64,000 nucleotides of DNA from assembly GCA_963812075.1 (NCBI GenBank), contig CAWETN010000017.1, positions 124,001-188,000 of the forward strand, written 5' to 3'. The notes under the pieces are model-generated. The model searched no databases. It saw only the letters and a list, made by a program, of their open reading frames with translations, and was not told the origin of the DNA. The translations under genes were made by a program, and so were the position numbers. The DNA is from JAMXLO01 sp963812075. GTDB taxonomy: Bacteria; Pseudomonadota; Alphaproteobacteria; Acetobacterales; Acetobacteraceae. Shown piece after piece: positions 8,769 to 16,275 of the stretch (positions are counted from its first letter, which is position 1; each line of letters begins with the position of its first letter).

Positions 8769-9013
8769 GCGAGACGCTGCTCGACATGAAGGGCACCGCC
8801 TGCCCGATCCCGGTTCTGCGGGCGAACCGCGCGCTGCGCTCGATGGCGCCCGGCGAGCGGTTGCGCGTGCTCGCCACCGACCGCGCCTCGGTTGCCGATT
8901 TCCAGGCGTTCTGCCGCGAGACCGGCCACGCCCTGCTCGCCTGGTCCGAGGAGAACGGCGTGTTCAGTTTCGTCATCCGCCGCCGCGCCGAAGACCCCGA
9001 GCCCAAGGACTGA
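8765..9013 (+). CDS. TusA/SirA-like sulfurtransferase-fold protein
   Basis: An 82-residue protein with the CPxP signature at residues 13-16 (GTACPIPVLRANRAL) and the matching second strand-helix segment (GERLRVLATDRASVADFQAF). TusA-like proteins carry persulfide sulfur on this Cys for thiouridine, molybdenum-cofactor or sulfur-oxidation pathways. Which pathway applies here cannot be read from the context. The ATG at 8765 overlaps the upstream stop; the downstream deacetylase gene starts one base after its stop, so the three are probably one operon. Confidence 0.9.
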   Translation: MSETLLDMKGTACPIPVLRANRALRSMAPGERLRVLATDRASVADFQAFCRETGHALLAWSEENGVFSFVIRRRAEDPEPKD

Positions 9014-9014
9014 C

Positions 9015-9947
9015 ATGCCCACCGCGCTGATCACGCACCCGGCCTGCCTGGGCCACGACGCCGGCCCCTATCATCCGGAATGCCCGGACCGCCTGCGCGC
9101 CGTGCTCGCCGCGCTGGAGACGCCGGAGTTCTCCGACCTGCTGCGCGAGTCGGCGCCGCACGCCACGGCGGAGCAGCTGGGTCGGGTGCATCCGGCGGAC
9201 TACGTGGACGCGATCCTGTCGATCCGTCCGGCCGCGGGCGAGATGGTGCAGCTGGACGCCGACACCGCGATGAACGCCGGCAGTGCCGAGGCGGCGCTGC
9301 GGGCCGCGGGTGCCGGCGTGGCGGGCGTCGATGCGGTGATGGAGGGCTGGGCGCGTGCCGCCTTTGCCGCCGTGCGCCCGCCCGGGCATCACGCCGAACC
9401 CACGCGGCCGATGGGCTTCTGCCTGTTCAACACCGCGGCGGTGGCAGCACTGCATGCGCGCGCCCGATGGGGGGTGCAACGCGTCGCGGTGGTGGACTTC
9501 GACGTACACCACGGCAACGGCACGCAGGCGATGTTCGCCGCCGACCCCGATCTGTTCTACGGCTCCTCGCACCAGCATCCCTGCTATCCCGGCACCGGCG
9601 CGCCGTCCGAACGTGGCGTCGCCGACAATATCGTCAACGCCCAGCTGCGGCCGGGCTCCGACGGCGCGGCATTCCGCGCGGCGTGGTCCGACACCATCCT
9701 GCCTGCGCTCGACCGCTTCGCCCCCAGCCTGCTGGTCGTCTCCGCCGGCTTCGACGCGCACAAGGCCGATCCGCTGGCCCAGCTGCGCGTGGAGACCGCC
9801 GACTACGCCTGGATCACCCAGGAGCTGCTGCGCCTCGCGGCGGCGCATTGCGGCGGACGCATGGTCTCGGTGCTGGAAGGCGGCTACGACCTCGACGCGC
9901 TCGCGGCGTCCGCCGCGGCGCATGTGCGCACGCTGATGCAGGCGTAG
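9015..9947 (+). CDS. Histone-deacetylase-fold (AcuC/acetylpolyamine amidohydrolase) hydrolase
   Basis: A 310-residue class II HDAC-like zinc hydrolase. Key features: HPECPDRLRAVLAAL near the start, the paired active-site His in RPPGHHAEPTRPMGFC, metal ligands in DFDVHHGNGTQAMF, and the DAHKADPLAQ and LEGGYDLDALA segments. Bacterial members deacetylate acetyl-lysine proteins or small acetylated amines. Placement just before xseB is a familiar alphaproteobacterial order. The frame is intact and the start follows the tusA-like stop immediately. Confidence 0.93.
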   Translation: MPTALITHPACLGHDAGPYHPECPDRLRAVLAALETPEFSDLLRESAPHATAEQLGRVHPADYVDAILSIRPAAGEMVQLDADTAMNAGSAEAALRAAGAGVAGVDAVMEGWARAAFAAVRPPGHHAEPTRPMGFCLFNTAAVAALHARARWGVQRVAVVDFDVHHGNGTQAMFAADPDLFYGSSHQHPCYPGTGAPSERGVADNIVNAQLRPGSDGAAFRAAWSDTILPALDRFAPSLLVVSAGFDAHKADPLAQLRVETADYAWITQELLRLAAAHCGGRMVSVLEGGYDLDALAASAAAHVRTLMQA

Positions 9948-9955
9948 GGCGCACC

Positions 9956-10195
9956 GTGTCCGACAAGCACGCGGACGTCGCCGCCATGTCCTTTGAGGAC
10001 GCGCTGGCGGAGCTGGAACAGATCGTCCGTGCGCTGGAGAGCGGCCAGCAGAAGCTGGAGGACGCGATCACCGCTTACGAGCGCGGCGCCGCGCTGCGGC
10101 AGCACTGCGAGGCGAAGCTCGCCGAGGCCGAAGCGCGCGTGGCGGCCATCGTGGAGCGCGCCGACGGGACGCTGGGGACGCGGCCGCTGGAGTGA
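9956..10195 (+). CDS. xseB: Exodeoxyribonuclease VII small subunit
   Basis: A 79-residue protein with the XseB pattern FEDALAELEQIVRALESGQQ, KLEDAITAYERGAALRQHCE and a Glu/Ala-rich second helix, predicted to form the two-helix subunit that assembles on XseA for single-strand DNA degradation. It starts with GTG at 9956, nine bases after the deacetylase stop. In many alphaproteobacteria ispA, dxs and tlyA follow directly; here ispA and dxs are not found and tlyA is 11.5 kb away. Confidence 0.93.
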   Translation: MSDKHADVAAMSFEDALAELEQIVRALESGQQKLEDAITAYERGAALRQHCEAKLAEAEARVAAIVERADGTLGTRPLE

Positions 10196-10588
10196 TGCGG
10201 CCGGCAGTGATGCCGGTCCTGTGCAGGCGCGACGGATTTGCCCGCCGGCAGCCGCTCTGGCAAACAGCTGACCACGACCTCACCGCGTGGTCGTAGCAAA
10301 AGAAACCAAACGACCAGGAAACGCCCGAAATGCCACCGCCCGCCCGGCGCGTGGTGCACCTGCTGCTGGGGCACGCGCTGGTGGACACTGGGCGCGGCGC
10401 GCCCTACGGCTGGTGCTGTGGGTGGTGCCATCCGCAGGACTGCAGCCCGATCAGGTGCGCTGGGAGCCGGCGCCGAGCGGGCCGCTGCTGTGAAGTTGAC
10501 GGCACCAAACGGGCACCGAACCCCCGCAATGGAGTTCAACTAGCGCCGGCCACGCCCCCCTCGGACCGGCGCATTTGGATGGAGCGCA
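10196..10588 (+). other. Non-coding or decayed stretch between xseB and a strong terminator
   Basis: About 390 bases with no gene I can support. Short open frames exist (for example 10287-10493, ending in RALRLVLWVVPSAGL-like hydrophobic text) but none has a ribosome site plus recognisable family. A perfect 7-base-pair stem lies at about 10271-10293 (GACCACG / CGTGGTC) without a T-run. Since a strong terminator ends this stretch, a short RNA or remnant gene is possible. Confidence 0.4.
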
Positions 10589-10630
10589 CCCGCGCGCGTT
10601 TGGCCAAGGGCCATGCGGCGCGGGTTTTTT
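10589..10630 (+). terminator. Strong intrinsic terminator
   Basis: CCCGCGC at 10589-10595 pairs with GCGCGGG at 10618-10624, with an inner TGGCC-AAG-GGCCA stem, and is followed at once by six T residues (10625-10630). This is a textbook Rho-independent terminator for rightward transcription, either the distant end of the xseB operon or of an unannotated RNA in the preceding stretch. Confidence 0.85.
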
Positions 10631-10689
10631 CGATACGCGCAAGAAAATGTGGCTTTCCGTTCAGTTTTGGTCGCTTAGTCTGCCGGGCG

Positions 10690-10938
10690 ATGTCCATAAC
10701 ACCGCGTACCGAGCGATGGCTGAACATGGCGGAAGACGCCCGCTCTATGGCCAATCGCATGCGCAATAACCAGGACGGCAAGCGGATCCTCCTGGAAATT
10801 GCCAACAGTTATGAAGAGCTGGCCGCATGGGCAGCAAAGACCGATACGGTTGACGCACAGACCGATCTAGACTCCTCGCCCAAACGCGCTCACACTCACG
10901 TCATCGTCGGCAACGACCTCTTGGGCGCCGACGACTGA
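10690..10938 (+). CDS. Small helical protein, member of a local family of four
   Basis: 82 residues, predicted largely alpha-helical, with the core MAEDARSMANRMRNNQDGKR then ILLEIANSYEELAAWA. The pattern (helix with AxxxRxxA, a turn with an acidic or proline residue, then a helix reading LxxxAxxxxxLA) recurs in the next three genes and is common in small uncharacterised alphaproteobacterial proteins. No Cys pairs, membrane segment or signal peptide are seen. Function unknown. Confidence 0.6.
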   Translation: MSITPRTERWLNMAEDARSMANRMRNNQDGKRILLEIANSYEELAAWAAKTDTVDAQTDLDSSPKRAHTHVIVGNDLLGADD

Positions 10939-10978
10939 GAGAGACGCGACAGCGCTCCCGCTCGAACGGGCTGGAGTG
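10915..10978 (+). repeat. Direct repeat copy A1 (leader of the 10985 gene)
   Basis: Begins near the end of the first small gene with TTGGGCGCCGACGACTG and runs through CGCGACAGCGCTCCCGCTCG to the ribosome site. It matches 11340-11404 with few changes. Confidence 0.7.
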
Positions 10979-10984
10979 CGTGCC

Positions 10985-11233
10985 ATGCCTCCTCCGAAAT
11001 GCAACCCTCAGGACTTCAGAGATCGGGCGGACAACTGCGACGAACTGGCAGCTCGGGCCACAATACCCGAGGTCTGCACGGTCATGCGCTATGTGGCCTC
11101 GGTTTGGCGCGAACTGGCCGACGCGGATGAGGCCGAGCAACGACGACTGGGGGTGGCGCTCGCGCGCCGCCGACACGACCATGAGGACGATGCCGGTCAA
11201 GATATTCTGCCCTGTGGCGACGCTTGCGACTGA
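10985..11233 (+). CDS. Small helical protein, second of the local family
   Basis: 82 residues from the ATG at 10985 (GGAG at 10973-10976, eight bases upstream). The core DFRDRADNCDELAARATIPE and CTVMRYVASVWRELADADEA matches the 11411 gene closely, and the upstream 64 bases are also a copy of that gene's leader, so the two arose by duplication of leader plus gene. The C-terminus after residue 55 is Arg/His/Asp-rich and probably disordered. Function unknown. Confidence 0.65.
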   Translation: MPPPKCNPQDFRDRADNCDELAARATIPEVCTVMRYVASVWRELADADEAEQRRLGVALARRRHDHEDDAGQDILPCGDACD

Positions 11234-11239
11234 AGGATC

Positions 11240-11296
11240 GAGTCGCGCCAGGATTTCCGCCAGCCTCAGCGAATTCACAGATGCCGCTTTGTTGCC
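11240..11296 (+). repeat. Direct repeat copy B1
   Basis: GAGTCGCGCCAGGATTTCCG through TGCCGCTTTGTTGCC lies directly after the 10985 gene and is repeated at 11778-11834 after the 11618 gene, with small substitutions and one indel. No coding frame is shared. Confidence 0.65.
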
Positions 11297-11339
11297 TGGA
11301 CATTCTCTCACCTCCCCCCACCTTTATGTAATCGCCGAC

Positions 11340-11404
11340 AACGAACCCTTTGGGCGCCGGCGGCTGGGGGACGCGACAGCGCTCCCGCTCGCAACGAGAC
11401 GGAG
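11340..11404 (+). repeat. Direct repeat copy A2 (leader of the 11411 gene)
   Basis: Second copy of the leader repeat at 10915-10978; the block CGCGACAGCGCTCCCGCTCG is identical. Conservation of the non-coding leader as well as the gene suggests a tandem duplication. Confidence 0.7.
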
Positions 11405-11410
11405 CGCCCG

Positions 11411-11608
11411 GTGTTCAGCCAGAAACCGAAAACCCCCCAGGATTACATAGATCGGGCGACCGCCTGCGAGGCATTGGCCGATGCAGCCATAGCGCCCGAG
11501 ACCCGTGAGACCATGCTCTATCTGGCCTCGCGGTGGCGCGCCCTGGCTGATGAGGAAGAGGCCAAGCAACGACCCAGACGACCCGAGCCGCAGCACCCCT
11601 CCGAATAG
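11411..11608 (+). CDS. Small helical protein, third of the local family
   Basis: 65 residues starting with GTG at 11411 (GGAG at 11401-11404). The core DYIDRATACEALADAAIAPE then TRETMLYLASRWRALADEEE parallels the 10985 product position by position, and the leader is duplicated as well. It overlaps the strong ribosome site of the next gene, indicating co-translation. Function unknown. Confidence 0.65.
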   Translation: MFSQKPKTPQDYIDRATACEALADAAIAPETRETMLYLASRWRALADEEEAKQRPRRPEPQHPSE

Positions 11609-11617
11609 GAGGGGATC

Positions 11618-11773
11618 ATGGCAACTGCTGCCGAGCTACGCGCCGAAGCGGCGCGGATGCGGGAGTTCGCACGCACGGTGACCGATCCGGAGGTGCTGTC
11701 CGAGGTCTATGCGATGATCGAGGAGTGGGAGCGGCGCGCGCGCCTACACGACAATGGAGACGCTGCCGGCTAG
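11618..11773 (+). CDS. Small helical protein, fourth of the local family
   Basis: 51 residues with an excellent ribosome site (AGGAGGGG at 11607-11614, partly inside the end of the previous gene). The core ELRAEAARMREFARTVTDPE then VLSEVYAMIEEWERRARL has the same two-helix layout as its three neighbours. Function unknown. Confidence 0.6.
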   Translation: MATAAELRAEAARMREFARTVTDPEVLSEVYAMIEEWERRARLHDNGDAAG

Positions 11774-11777
11774 GCCC

Positions 11778-11834
11778 GAGTCGCGCCAGGATTTTCCGCC
11801 GGTTTCAGCGAATCTGCGGCGCCGCTTTGTTCCG
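11778..11834 (+). repeat. Direct repeat copy B2
   Basis: Second copy of the downstream element at 11240-11296 (GAGTCGCGCCAGGATTTTCC through GCGCCGCTTTGTTCCG). Together with repeats A1 and A2 it marks the edges of duplicated gene units. Confidence 0.65.
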
Positions 11835-11863
11835 CCTCGGCGTGCGCCTACATGGCACCATCG

Positions 11864-12272
11864 ATGGCCCGCATCGTCACCACGACCTACCGCTACAAGC
11901 CACCGCCGAAGCGGAAGGGGCGGACGCTGGCCGAGATCACCGGCCCCGTGGTCGTCACTGCGAAAGGGAGCCGCCGCCCAGGGCCGTTGCGAGGCGGCGA
12001 GCAGGCAGCGGCTGAGTTGGGGAGTCTGACACACCTGCCCGCCCGGAAAGAGGGGCGAGGTCCATCCCAGCACGCCGTCCGGAAAAGCACCCGCACCGGC
12101 CAACGATGGCAGCAAGTCGGCGATCGTCACCGGGCGAACGCCTCGGACGTGGCGTAACGACGTGCCCGACATAACACCAGAAGAACACCAACGGCGAGGC
12201 GACGCAGCTGATGCGTTGTTCCGCGAGATGAAGCGCCGGATCGCTGGCACGCTGCTGCCGAAGAAGCTCTGA
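11864..12272 (+). pseudogene. Conserved small basic protein (MARIVTTTYR family), one-base shift
   Basis: The N-terminus MARIVTTTYRYKPPPKRK is in one frame from 11864, and a conserved C-terminus (KSAIVTGRTPRTWRNDVPD then ITPEEHQRRGDAADALFREM) is in another, ending with TGA at 12270-12272. The total is 409 bases, one more than a whole number of codons, so one extra base, probably in the A/G-run region 12045-12075, would explain it. If intact the product would be about 135 residues with basic ends. A shortened paralogue of its C-terminus is at 14321-14405. Function unknown; from memory the family is found in alphaproteobacteria, but no search was possible. Confidence 0.6.
12112..12215 (+). repeat. 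Left flank repeat C1 of the chemoreceptor gene
   Basis: Encodes KSAIVT to RRGDAAD in the preceding small gene and is repeated at 14321-14405 beyond the chemoreceptor gene. Confidence 0.65.
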
Positions 12273-12363
12273 CGGCCAATCCAAATTGCCTGGGGCTTCT
12301 CCAGCATCCTGGGCATGGCGAATGCGGGAGGCCCGATCTGGCTGCTGCTGAAAGAGGCCGGCG

Positions 12364-12452
12364 ATATAGACCGACGGTCCAGCTTTGGCTGGTACGGGGC
12401 ATAGGGGGCTGCCCGATACTGCTGCCGCTAATGGGACGACGACGCTGCGCAT
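12364..12452 (+). repeat. Left flank repeat D1 of the chemoreceptor gene
   Basis: A non-coding element containing CTTTGGCTGGTACGGGGCAT and AGGGGGCTGCCCGATA followed by ACGCTGCGCATA. It recurs at 14414-14480. The left copy has about 20 additional bases near its end, and about 150 bases lie between C1 and D1 that are absent on the right. Confidence 0.65.
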
Positions 12453-12556
12453 ACTGACAACATTGGTCGTCAGCGGATGTACGTTAGCCGGCTTAAGGAA
12501 TGATTAGGCGCAGCCAGATACCGTTGCCCGGTTCGACATCTCATCAAGACCCGCCA

Positions 12557-14254
12557 ATGCGCATCTTCAGTCACCTCAAGCTCCGCACCAAGCTAGCACT
12601 ATTGCTTGGCCTATCGGCGCTGGCCGTCGTCGTCTCGGTCGCCGCATCGGCATGGCTGATGCAAGGACGGATGTATAACGACCGCATCGAGAAGCTGCGT
12701 ACCGCAGTGCAGCTAACCATCAGTATCGCCCAATCCCTGGAGACCCGAGTGGCGGCGCATCAGTTCACGCGAGAGCAGGCGTTAGCACTGCTTCGTGACG
12801 ATATTCACGCCATGCGCTTCGATGACGGGGGCGGGTACGTTTACGCTCAAACCTTGGATAACGTGGTCGTGCTGCACGGCGTCAATCCCGCTCTGGAGGG
12901 AAAGCCGGCACCGGCTAACGTGACCAACGCAGCCGGACGGCCGATTACTGAGTTGATCCGCGACGCACTCAGAGGCAACGACAGCGGCATTGTGACCTAC
13001 TCATTTCCCAAGCCTGGGCAGGCGGAACCGCAGCCGAAAGTCTCCTACGTTGCTCGCTTCGCGCCGTGGGACCTTGTTTTCATTGCCGGCGCCTATGTTG
13101 ATGATCTGGATGTCGCTTTCCATGGCGTCTTGTACCGCTTGTCATTGATCGGTGGCATTGTCCTGATCATTACATTGATCGCCGCCTTTGTAGTCAATCG
13201 TGACATTTCGGCATCGCTTGGCGCCTTGAAGAGCGCTATGGATCGGCTGGCAGGAGGCGATCTGGCGACTGCAATTCCTGGCACAGACAGGCGCGATGAA
13301 ATCGGCGGCATGGCAGCCACGGTCGTAGTGTTCAAGGACAGTATGGCCGAGACCGAGCGCCTGCGGGCGGAGGAGGAGGAGATCAAGCGTCGGGCTGCGG
13401 CCGAGCAGAAGGCGGCCCTTTACCGGACAGCGGACGATTTCGAGAGCAAAGTCGGCCGTTTGGTCGGGATGCTTTCTTCGGCCTCCACGGAATTGGAAGC
13501 CACCGCGCAGTCGATGACCGGCACCGCGAACCAAAGCAACCAGCAAGCCGCTGCCGTCGCTGCCGCAGCCGAGGAGGCAAGCACTGGCATGCAGACCGTT
13601 GCATCGGCCGCCGAGGAACTGACAGCCTCCATCGCCGAGATCAGTCGGCAGGTCACACAATCCTCGAAAATAACCAGAAAAGCGGTGGATGACGCCAAGC
13701 GCACCGACACTATCGTGCATGCGCTGGCGCAGGGTGCCGAGAAGATCGGCACCGTAGTTGGCCTGATCACTGATATCGCCAGCCAAACCAATCTCCTGGC
13801 ACTGAACGCCACCATAGAAGCGGCCCGCGCTGGCGATGCAGGCAAGGGTTTCGCCGTGGTAGCTTCTGAGGTCAAGAGCCTTGCCAATCAAACGAGCAGA
13901 GCAACGGAAGAGATCGGCGCCCAGATTACGCAGATCCAGGCTGCGACCAAAGAGGCCGTCGAAGCGATCCAGGCTATTTCCGCCACCATCGAGGAGGTCA
14001 GCGCGATCTCAACCACCATTGCCTCGGCCGTTGAGGAGCAGGGCGCTGCTACGTCCGAGATCGCCCGCAACGTCCAGCAGACGACGCAGGCCGCACGGGA
14101 GGTGACCGCCGGGATCAGCGGAGTGAGCCAAGTAGCGAGCGAAACGGGCGCAGCGGCTGGTCAGGTGCTGACGGCAGCATCAGATGTGTCGAAGCAAGCT
14201 GAGCAACTATTCGGCGAGGTGAATGCGTTCGTGGCTGGCGTCAGAGCGGCGTAG
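12557..14254 (+). CDS. Methyl-accepting chemotaxis protein with single Cache domain
   Basis: 565 residues. Membrane helix 1 at about 12-32, an extracytoplasmic sCache_2-type sensor (FDDGGGYVYAQTLDNVVVLH and APWDLVFIAGAYVDDLD are typical) to about 185, membrane helix 2 (LIGGIVLIITLIAAFVV), HAMP, then the methyl-accepting coiled coil with the hairpin tip ITDIASQTNLLALNATIEAA and RAGDAGKGFAVVASEVKSLA. Such receptors sense small carboxylates or related ligands and signal to CheA. The ATG at 12557 fits the Arg/Lys-rich N-terminus; 12500 is an alternative. No che genes are adjacent. It lies between duplicated sequences and looks less GC-rich than neighbours, so it may have been inserted here. Confidence 0.93.
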   Translation: MRIFSHLKLRTKLALLLGLSALAVVVSVAASAWLMQGRMYNDRIEKLRTAVQLTISIAQSLETRVAAHQFTREQALALLRDDIHAMRFDDGGGYVYAQTLDNVVVLHGVNPALEGKPAPANVTNAAGRPITELIRDALRGNDSGIVTYSFPKPGQAEPQPKVSYVARFAPWDLVFIAGAYVDDLDVAFHGVLYRLSLIGGIVLIITLIAAFVVNRDISASLGALKSAMDRLAGGDLATAIPGTDRRDEIGGMAATVVVFKDSMAETERLRAEEEEIKRRAAAEQKAALYRTADDFESKVGRLVGMLSSASTELEATAQSMTGTANQSNQQAAAVAAAAEEASTGMQTVASAAEELTASIAEISRQVTQSSKITRKAVDDAKRTDTIVHALAQGAEKIGTVVGLITDIASQTNLLALNATIEAARAGDAGKGFAVVASEVKSLANQTSRATEEIGAQITQIQAATKEAVEAIQAISATIEEVSAISTTIASAVEEQGAATSEIARNVQQTTQAAREVTAGISGVSQVASETGAAAGQVLTAASDVSKQAEQLFGEVNAFVAGVRAA

Positions 14255-14320
14255 CCATCCCCTCTGGCAACACCTGGCTGAGACCGCCGCCAGGAATCGA
14301 CACGGCATCACCACCGCTTC

Positions 14321-14405
14321 GCAAGTCGGCGATCGTCACCCCGGACGTGGTGCAGCGACGTGCCGACATGACACCAGAGGAGCATCGCCGGCGAGGTGAT
14401 GCGGC
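14321..14405 (+). repeat. Right flank repeat C2: fragment of the small basic protein gene
   Basis: Translates as KSAIVTPDVVQRRADMTPEE then HRRRGDAAE before diverging, a truncated paralogue of the C-terminus of the gene at 11864-12272. There is no start or upstream part. Confidence 0.65.
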
Positions 14406-14413
14406 CGAACGTG

Positions 14414-14480
14414 CTTATAGACCGGCGGTCCCGCTTTTGGCTGGTACGGGGCATAGGGGGCGGCCCGATACGCTGCGCAT
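14414..14480 (+). repeat. Right flank repeat D2
   Basis: TATAGACCGGCGGTCCCGCT then TTTGGCTGGTACGGGGCATA and GGGGGCGGCCCGATACGCTG; a near copy of 12364-12452. It sits directly after C2 without the spacer found on the left. Confidence 0.65.
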
Positions 14481-14610
14481 AGGCTCAAGGCGCCCGCCCA
14501 AACCCCCAAGCAGTTTTGATTGCTGAACGGGGAGCCTGATCTCAGCGGACCCGTTTCGGCCGATGCCTCCTCGGCCTGATTGCCAAATCCGACGGGAAGG
14601 CGGGCGCGGT

Positions 14611-14886
14611 TCAGGAGGATACATCTCCTGGCCGCGCTTCCGACGTCCGCCACGGCTTCACCCCGATGGCGCCCCGTCCCGTGCACACAAAGTCGGTCAG
14701 CCTGCTTCGACAGCTCGCGCACCGCCATCGCAGCTTCACGAGCGGTACGTCACCGCGGCCGGCGTCGAGGCCCTGGAGGTCCGCCTCGCCCTGATGGCGG
14801 CAGGACTTGCACCAGATCAGCACCGCCACGTAGCGGGCCGCTAGCGTGCTGGAGACGGTCGGCAGTTCGTGGTGGTTCCCGGTCAT
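14611..14886 (-). CDS. Small zinc-ribbon protein
   Basis: 91 residues from the ATG at 14886. Two CxxC pairs (WCKSC near residue 26 and RCASC near residue 56) flank a stretch QGEADLQGLDAGRGDVPLVK, the layout of a small zinc ribbon. I recall similar proteins in alphaproteobacteria as uncharacterised. The C-terminal 30 residues are less convincing. It is isolated between repeats and the FNR-type box. Confidence is moderate because codon quality is good only in the central part. Confidence 0.55.
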   Translation of the reverse strand: MTGNHHELPTVSSTLAARYVAVLIWCKSCRHQGEADLQGLDAGRGDVPLVKLRWRCASCRSRLTDFVCTGRGAIGVKPWRTSEARPGDVSS

Positions 14887-15093
14887 CTCGCCAAAAGCGT
14901 GGTAGACTGACGGCCGCTGAACAAGCCAACCAGATTGACGTCTAACGCCTTCGAGCCGGAGGCACCCCAATCCGCGCGCTCGTTCTATGCCCAGTGGCTG
15001 GGCACCCGTGTCCCATGCACTCCGACATGGGCCGGGCCGCCCACCGGAGAGGCGCGGAACGTTGCGGACATACAACGGCAAAAGTTAACGCCT

Positions 15094-15107
15094 TTGATCT
15101 GGATCAA
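15094..15107 (+). promoter_or_regulatory. FNR/FixK-type box
   Basis: TTGATCTGGATCAA is a perfect match to the TTGAT-N4-ATCAA palindrome recognised by FNR, FixK and Anr proteins of the CRP/FNR superfamily. It is 57 bases before the small gene at 15164. The same 14-mer occurs at 35209-35222. Confidence 0.6.
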
Positions 15108-15163
15108 GGTCGCGCACCCTGAGCTCGGGGTATCTCGGACCAAGACCCGGGAGGCGGTCCCAC

Positions 15164-15385
15164 ATGCGCAGTCACCGCACAATCGCCGAACGCACCGCCC
15201 AGGAGTTGCGGTCGATGGCCAGCGAATACCGGCGCTTGGCATCCTCCGCGAGAACCTGCTGCTGTCGCGCGGGACCATCGGCGAGGTCGCGATGGCCGCA
15301 AAGCCGTTGCAGGCGACCGGCTGAGCGGACCAGCGCCGGCCTGATCGGTCATGCCGCCGCGACCCGCGCGCGCTGCGCCTCGTAG
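15164..15385 (+). CDS. Small hypothetical protein, probably frame-shifted
   Basis: The first 27 residues (MRSHRTIAERTAQELRSMAS then EYRRLASSA) look like the start of a small helical alphaproteobacterial protein, with GGGAGG about 12 bases before the ATG. After that the frame becomes Cys/Arg-rich and runs into the panE gene on the other strand, which is unlikely. The next frame ends in a stop at 15322-15324, a more natural end. Treat it as a short or damaged gene. The FNR-type box just upstream suggests oxygen control. Confidence 0.35.
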   Translation: MRSHRTIAERTAQELRSMASEYRRLASSARTCCCRAGPSARSRWPQSRCRRPAERTSAGLIGHAAATRARCAS

Positions 15386-16275
15386 GTCGCCAGATGCGCG
15401 TAGGCGATGCGCAGCACCGGATGCGCCGCGGGATCGCCGCCGCGCCGCAGCAGATCGCCCAGGACATGCTCCACCTCGGTCCGCGCCCCGCGTTCGACGT
15501 CGCGCAGCATCGAGGCGGCGAACGGCGAGCCCTTGGTGGTGACCATCGCGCGGGAGCGCTCCAGCGGCACGGCGCGCGGCGCAAAGCCGTGCAGGCGTGC
15601 GATCGCCGCGCACTCGTCGAGCAGCGCCGTCGCGACATCGGCGGCACCGGCCGCAACGACGTCGCCGATCGGCGCGCGCATCAGGCAGGTGATCCCGGCG
15701 ACCACGCCGATCAGCACCCACTTCTCCCACATCTCCTGCATGATCGTCGAGCTGGCGTTGGCGCTGAAATTTGCACCGGCAAACTCTGCGGCAATTGCCT
15801 CGATGCGAGGCGTCGGTGCGCCGTCCTGCTCGCCGAACGCAAGCAGGTGCGAGTCGTTCAGATGCAGGATGCGGCCCTCCGCATCGAGCGTCGTCGAGAT
15901 CGCGCACATCCCGCCCAGTACCGCGCCTGCGCCGAACCGCTGCTGCAGCAGATCGACGTGCCGCATACCGTTGAGCAGCGGCAGGATCGCGGTGTCCGGT
16001 CCGACCGCGGGCGCGACCGACGCCATCGCGTCCTCCAGGTCGTACGCCTTGCAGCTCAGCACGATCACGTCGAACGGACCGTGCAGCCGGTCGGCGGTGA
16101 CCGTGGGCGCCGGCCGATCGACGTTGCCGAGAGGGCTGCGGATCGCCAGCCCGGTGTGCGCAAGCTGCTCGGCGCGACGGGGACGCACCAGGAACGTCAC
16201 GTCGCGGCCGGCCTCCAGCAGCCGGCCGCCGAAGTAGCCGCCGATCGCGCCGGCGCCGACAACGAGCGTGCGCAT
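15349..16275 (-). CDS. panE: 2-dehydropantoate 2-reductase (ketopantoate reductase)
   Basis: A 308-residue PanE/ApbA family protein: the NADP-binding Rossmann motif GAGAIGGYFGGRLLEAG at residues 8-24, catalytic Lys in VLSCKAYDLEDA, and the EMWEKWVLIGVVAGITCLMR segment of the C-terminal helical domain. It would reduce ketopantoate to pantoate for coenzyme A synthesis, though family members also act on other 2-oxo acids. The start ATG overlaps the stop of the upstream SDR gene by one base (TGATG), so the pair is co-translated. Confidence 0.85.
   Translation of the reverse strand: MRTLVVGAGAIGGYFGGRLLEAGRDVTFLVRPRRAEQLAHTGLAIRSPLGNVDRPAPTVTADRLHGPFDVIVLSCKAYDLEDAMASVAPAVGPDTAILPLLNGMRHVDLLQQRFGAGAVLGGMCAISTTLDAEGRILHLNDSHLLAFGEQDGAPTPRIEAIAAEFAGANFSANASSTIMQEMWEKWVLIGVVAGITCLMRAPIGDVVAAGAADVATALLDECAAIARLHGFAPRAVPLERSRAMVTTKGSPFAASMLRDVERGARTEVEHVLGDLLRRGGDPAAHPVLRIAYAHLATYEAQRARVAAA

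Noticed and set aside
10271..10293. Hairpin GACCACG/CGTGGTC as a terminator
   Set aside because: No T-run follows on either strand.
10287..10493. 68-residue frame ending in a hydrophobic stretch
   Set aside because: No ribosome site and no recognisable family. Kept as part of the non-coding entry.
10330..10689. Upstream extension of the first small helical gene
   Set aside because: Cys/Arg/Trp-rich text with the terminator lying inside the frame; the start at 10690 is sufficient.
14935..15324. 129-residue plus-strand frame across the FNR-type box
   Set aside because: Translates the palindrome and unrelated text; only its last codons may belong to a frame-shifted small gene.
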